Origin: Blasia pusilla
Lineage: Eukaryota; Marchantiophyta; Marchantiopsida; Blasiales
DNA: 64,000 bases
Direction of reading: 5' to 3'
Assembly: GCA_050084515.1 (NCBI GenBank)
Contig: CM114273.1
Location: 23,498,001-23,562,000, forward strand
The notes below the pieces were generated by a model. The model worked only from the letters and a program-made list of their open reading frames with translations, was not told where the DNA came from and did no database searches. Of this stretch, positions 60,480 to 64,000 are shown in pieces (the first letter of the stretch is position 1; each line of letters begins with the position of its first letter). Both the position numbers and the translations under genes were made by a program.

Positions 60480-61660
60480 ACAGACTAGTTTAGAGGTGGA
60501 ATATGCTCAGATGGAGCATACCATGACTTTAGCTCATCAAAGACAACATCTCGACTAATAATAAGCTGCCTAGAGGATGGAATGTAGCACTAATATCCCT
60601 TAGTTCCATCAGCATAGCCAATGAAGATACATCTTTCACACCTGGGGTCTAATTTGTGAAGTCTCTCAGAAGGAATATAAGCATAACAAATACAGCCAAA
60701 TACTTTCAAGAAGGAAAAATCAGGTTTACTTCCTCTGAAGACTTCGATTGGAGTTTTATCATGAACTCTTGCTGTTGGAGTTCGGTTGATTAAGAAGACT
60801 GCACATGCTACAGCCTCTGCCCAATAGACCTTAGGCATGTTCTTCTCATTCAGCATAGCTCGTGCCGCTTCAGCAATATGCTGATTCTTCCTCTCAGCCA
60901 CTCCATTTTATTGTGGAGTGTAATAGTAAGTCACTTGACGTTGGATGCCATTCTGACATAAATAATCATCAAACTTTGTTGAAAGATACTCTCCTCCTCC
61001 ATCACAACGTAATTTCGGAATGTGTTCTCCAGTCTGCTTCTCTACTAGAACTCTGAATGATGTTTAGAACACTGAGAATACCTCTCACTTGGCTTTCAGA
61101 AAGTATATCCCTATATTCCTAGAGAAGTCATCAATAAATAAAACAAAGTACTGACAACCACTAAGGCTATGTTGTGATGTTGTCCACACATCATTGTGGA
61201 TCAACTCTAATATCATGGATGCTCTTCTACCTTGCTTTGGAAAAGAAAATCTAGCTTGTTTTCCAAATTGGCAAGCAGGATATACCTCTAACATAGCAGG
61301 ACTCTCTAATTTAGGGAGTCCTATTACTATATTAGATGATGAAAGACTTTATAATTTTTGAAGATTCATATGTCCAATTTTTTTATACCACACATTTAGA
61401 TCTGCAACTTGTTGGCCGGTTTGACCATACATTGATGTTTGAATCTTTGGCATAGAAACATCTAATTTGAACATTCTGCTAGATATAGTTCCTTTGGCTA
61501 TCGTAGTTTGGTCTTCCTTTGTTTCAATGAAACAACCATCTGCATTAAACTTCACTTCATAACCCTGTTCTACTATGTGTCCTACAGAGATCAAGTTTCT
61601 TACAATGGTAGGAATATAGAGAACATTTCATGGAGCACAAAGACCACCTGATGCTATTGG
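60480..61660 (-). pseudogene. GAG-pre-integrase and integrase of the 58-63 kb copia element
   Basis: 61349-61594 encodes ISVGHIVEQGYEVKFNADGC and VWYKKIGHMNLQKL, the pre-integrase zinc region. 61085-61294 has CQFGKQARFSFP and YFVLFIDDFSRNIGIYFLKA. 60590-60901 has AERKNQHIAEAARAMLNEKN, INRTPTARVHDKTP and FLKVFGCICYAYIP, the late integrase core including the catalytic Glu (AER). Stops separate the pieces, including TAA where a Gln is expected just before NGVAER. Confidence 0.88.
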
Positions 61661-61829
61661 AACTTTACCGGTACCAATCTGTTGTCGAGTCTTTCTTGAC
61701 CATTGCTCCCATATGATGAGTCATAACCAAGAGATGCTCCGTTTGTGAATATTGTTGTTCTTGGTACTGCTCTTGGTGTTGTTGCTCCACATAGTTTTGT
61801 TGTTATAAGGCTCCTGTTCTCATATCTGC

Positions 61830-62700
61830 CTTCTTTTTGAAGCAAAACTTTGCATAATGACCCTTTATCCCACAGTAATTGCAAGATCCAAGGACCCTCT
61901 GCTACTGACCTCAACCCCAACGGTTTCCACCATCACCACCTTGTGATTGTGTCTGGTACTGGTTCGTAGTTGATTGAGTGACGTTGTATTGAGTGCCTCT
62001 TCCTCCATATGATTGATATCCACCACGACCAAGGAAGCTTCTACCACGACCCCTGCCTCTGTTTGATCCATAACTTGCAAATAGGGCACTCTCTTGCAAA
62101 CTAGACGAGCTACCGCTCCCTACTTGGCGTATCTCTTCACTAATTAACAGAGGGACTAACTCTTCAAATGTTGGATACTTCTCTCTTACAGAGATAGAGG
62201 TCTCAAAGGACTTGTAATCCTTTGGAAGGCCTTGAAGAGTGAACAAAATCAGATCATCTTCTATTGTCACTCCAATGCTATTCAACTAGTCAACAATATG
62301 TCTTATACTCAAAATATAATCATTGATGCTCTGCGATCCTTTTCTCACTTGGTTCAATTACTGTTTCAATTGAAACTTTCTGGCCTTTATAGATGTCTAG
62401 AATAGCTTTTCCAATGCACCCTAGGTCTCCTTTGGAGAATCAACATCTTGAATGTGACCTATCATTGGCGAACTCATTGTTATTGAAATGTAGTGGATTA
62501 CTTGCCTTGTGCGTTTGTTCAAGGCGCAAACATTCAAGTCTGTTGGGTCACCTTCTGGCTTGGCCTCATCACTTGTGACAAGCTCCCATAATTCTTAACC
62601 CATGAGAAATTTTTACATGTGAAACTTCCACACATTGTAATTATGCTTATCTAGCTTCTCGTCTGTGATTGTTGTTGAGGAATATTCCATGACGAACGAT
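61830..62700 (-). pseudogene. Gag of the 58-63 kb copia element
   Basis: The frame 61911-62285 encodes IEDDLILFTLQGLPKDYKSF and YPTFEELVPLLISEEIRQ, typical of copia Gag (UBN2). A glycine/arginine/serine-rich stretch with GRGRGRSFLGRGGYQSYG follows. Just downstream in another frame (about 61833-61880) lies the knuckle CNYCGIKGHYAKFC, with all four ligands present. The N-terminal part (62285-62700) is broken by stops. Confidence 0.85.
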
Positions 62701-63195
62701 TTCACTCATAAAACCATAATTTCAGGCTTTCTACTGCTCCAATTGAAGCATAGACCACTCCTACACATAAATAGATCTAAAATTTGCCAAAATTGAACAA
62801 TAGTATGAAAGAACTAGTCGAAATTGGCTTGTAGAGAGCAAACTGCACAACTTTTCTTCACTAATTGCACTTTCCTACACTTAAATTGCTATTGCATGAG
62901 CTCAGAATGTTAGAATCGAGCGATCTTGGGTGCATTGGAAATCTCTCGATAAGCTCTACAAGACGGCTAGAACTAGCCTTGGGTGTTTTTCTAGCCGCTG
63001 CGGACACAGATGGCGAAATCGATTGGAAAAGCCTTAAAAAATGCCTCAAAAGTTTTATCATCGTCAAAGCTCCGCCTGAAATCTGCACCCACTCAGCTGT
63101 GAATAAAACTTCCTTCTCCCAAACTAAAATTGTGCCTTCTCTTGCCTCTCTACTCTCCTCAAACACAAAGAATTTCAAGTGATGTTCTCCTATCG

Positions 63196-63206
63196 CTATG
63201 ATACCA
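63196..63206 (-). other. Primer-binding site of the 58-63 kb copia element
   Basis: Minus-strand TGGTATCATAG immediately next to the 5' LTR. It matches the initiator tRNA-Met complement except one base compared with the TGGTATCAGAG of the nested element. Confidence 0.88.
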
Positions 63207-63518
63207 TGTGGAAAACTGCTAAACAAGCATAACTGGTGGAAAACGGTTCTCACACACACATACCACCATGGAGAACAAAATTTTCAATGAGAGAATGAGT
63301 GGAGGCTGGTCCTCTTCTCAATTATATAGGGTATGTACAAGAAACCCTAACCTTAACCTTAACCATAGTCTCGAGTTAGACTAACTATGATTAACTAACC
63401 TTAGTTAAGATAATCGTGCTTAAGTGACTAACCAAGATTAAGCTTCCCTACTTCATGTGAGTACCAAATGTAGCAGTTCAGGTGTCTCGTGACCTTGACT
63501 ATAACTCAATCTTCAATA
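63207..63518 (-). repeat. Right LTR (5' LTR) of the 58-63 kb copia element
   Basis: Plus-strand start TGTGGAAAACTGC, end ATCTTCAATA. Contains an extra TAACCTTAACC unit relative to the left LTR. Confidence 0.93.
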
Positions 63519-63523
63519 TATTA

Positions 63524-64000
63524 TTCTTCCATCTCCACTTCTCCCACCAAAATAACAAGCATGAATTAAAATAAAAATTAATGAAATCATTTCCCTCTTC
63601 CATTGAAATTCACTTTTCCTTCCCAAAAATATCAAATTTAAGGGAAAATTTATATATAGATATAGGGATAAATTTACAAACTTGTTACTCTATTGTTTTA
63701 CTAGTATGAGCTTGTATTATACCCGAATTTAAATTTCTTTTCAAATATCATTTTCAACTAATTTTGAACAATCTTATGAACTAAAAATGTGAAGACTAAA
63801 AGAATTTTGTAAAATGAAATGACATTGTCTAATAATATTTTAAATCATCTCACTATTTTGTCTTATCTAGATTGCAGAATATAATATAGCTACATGCTCG
63901 GACCGTTGGACTAAAAAATCTATGGCTTCCACGGCTTCTATAACATGCGCAATACAATAGTGACATAAGTTAAAATATTACTAGTAAGATGCCCGTGCGA
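63524..64000. other. AT-rich intergenic DNA
   Basis: No coding sequence, repeat or RNA gene recognised to the end of the window. Confidence 0.6.

Larger units (their letters stand above)
58335..63518 (-). mobile_element. Ty1/copia retrotransposon with both LTRs
   Basis: LTRs at 58335-58640 and 63207-63518 have the same orientation. The element is flanked by the 5-bp duplicate TATTA (58330-58334 and 63519-63523). A tRNA-Met primer-binding site lies at 63196-63206 (minus-strand TGGTATCATAG), and a G-rich polypurine tract (complement of CTCCCCCTCAAG, 58641-58652) abuts the left LTR. Internal coding fragments on the minus strand run Gag, GAG-pre-integrase, integrase, RT, RNase H. Several stops break the polyprotein, so it is not autonomous. 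Both LTRs are almost full length but clearly diverged from each other. Confidence 0.95.

Overview
The window is nuclear DNA from a land plant or close streptophyte relative. The evidence is a complete spliced plant-type telomerase reverse transcriptase gene, a plant-specific ARM-repeat membrane protein, initiator-tRNA-Met-primed Ty1/copia elements, a CACTA transposon, Helitron and LINE remains, and a Ty3/gypsy element carrying a cytosine methyltransferase. From memory, methyltransferase-bearing retrotransposons are reported from charophyte algae and dinoflagellates, so a non-seed plant (bryophyte-like) is my best guess. The species cannot be fixed from sequence alone.

Layout: 1-673 has nothing recognisable. 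674-7329 is a non-autonomous CACTA transposon with terminal inverted repeats and a TCG target duplication. 8590-9250 is a LINE relic. 10387-11395 may hold an unknown gene. 12413-20864 (minus) is TERT; twelve exons can be joined with consistent splice phases into about 1816 codons. 22002-23693 (minus) is a decayed Helitron helicase.

About 23765-38722 is a Ty3/gypsy element with the order LTR, Gag, protease, C5-cytosine methyltransferase, RT-RNase H, integrase, PHD finger, LTR. It is pseudogenised, and an antisense Ty1/copia element (32664-37573, target duplication CGACG) sits between its integrase and PHD segments. 43499-46302 is a decayed copia element. 46600-48286 is non-coding, with a near-perfect 53-bp inverted repeat. 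48287-51336 (plus) is the ARM-repeat gene. 52155-52535 is a LINE C-terminal relic, 53437-53916 (minus) an orphan coding exon, and about 56870-57977 an antisense LTR of the gypsy family. 58335-63518 (minus) is a third copia element with both LTRs and a TATTA target duplication.

Host genes are few: TERT, the ARM protein and two uncertain fragments. They sit as islands in nested transposons. The most notable system is the gypsy element that encodes its own DNA methyltransferase and ends in a PHD reader module. Many of its in-frame stops are explained by C-to-T change at CAG or CGA, the footprint expected of methylated plant DNA.
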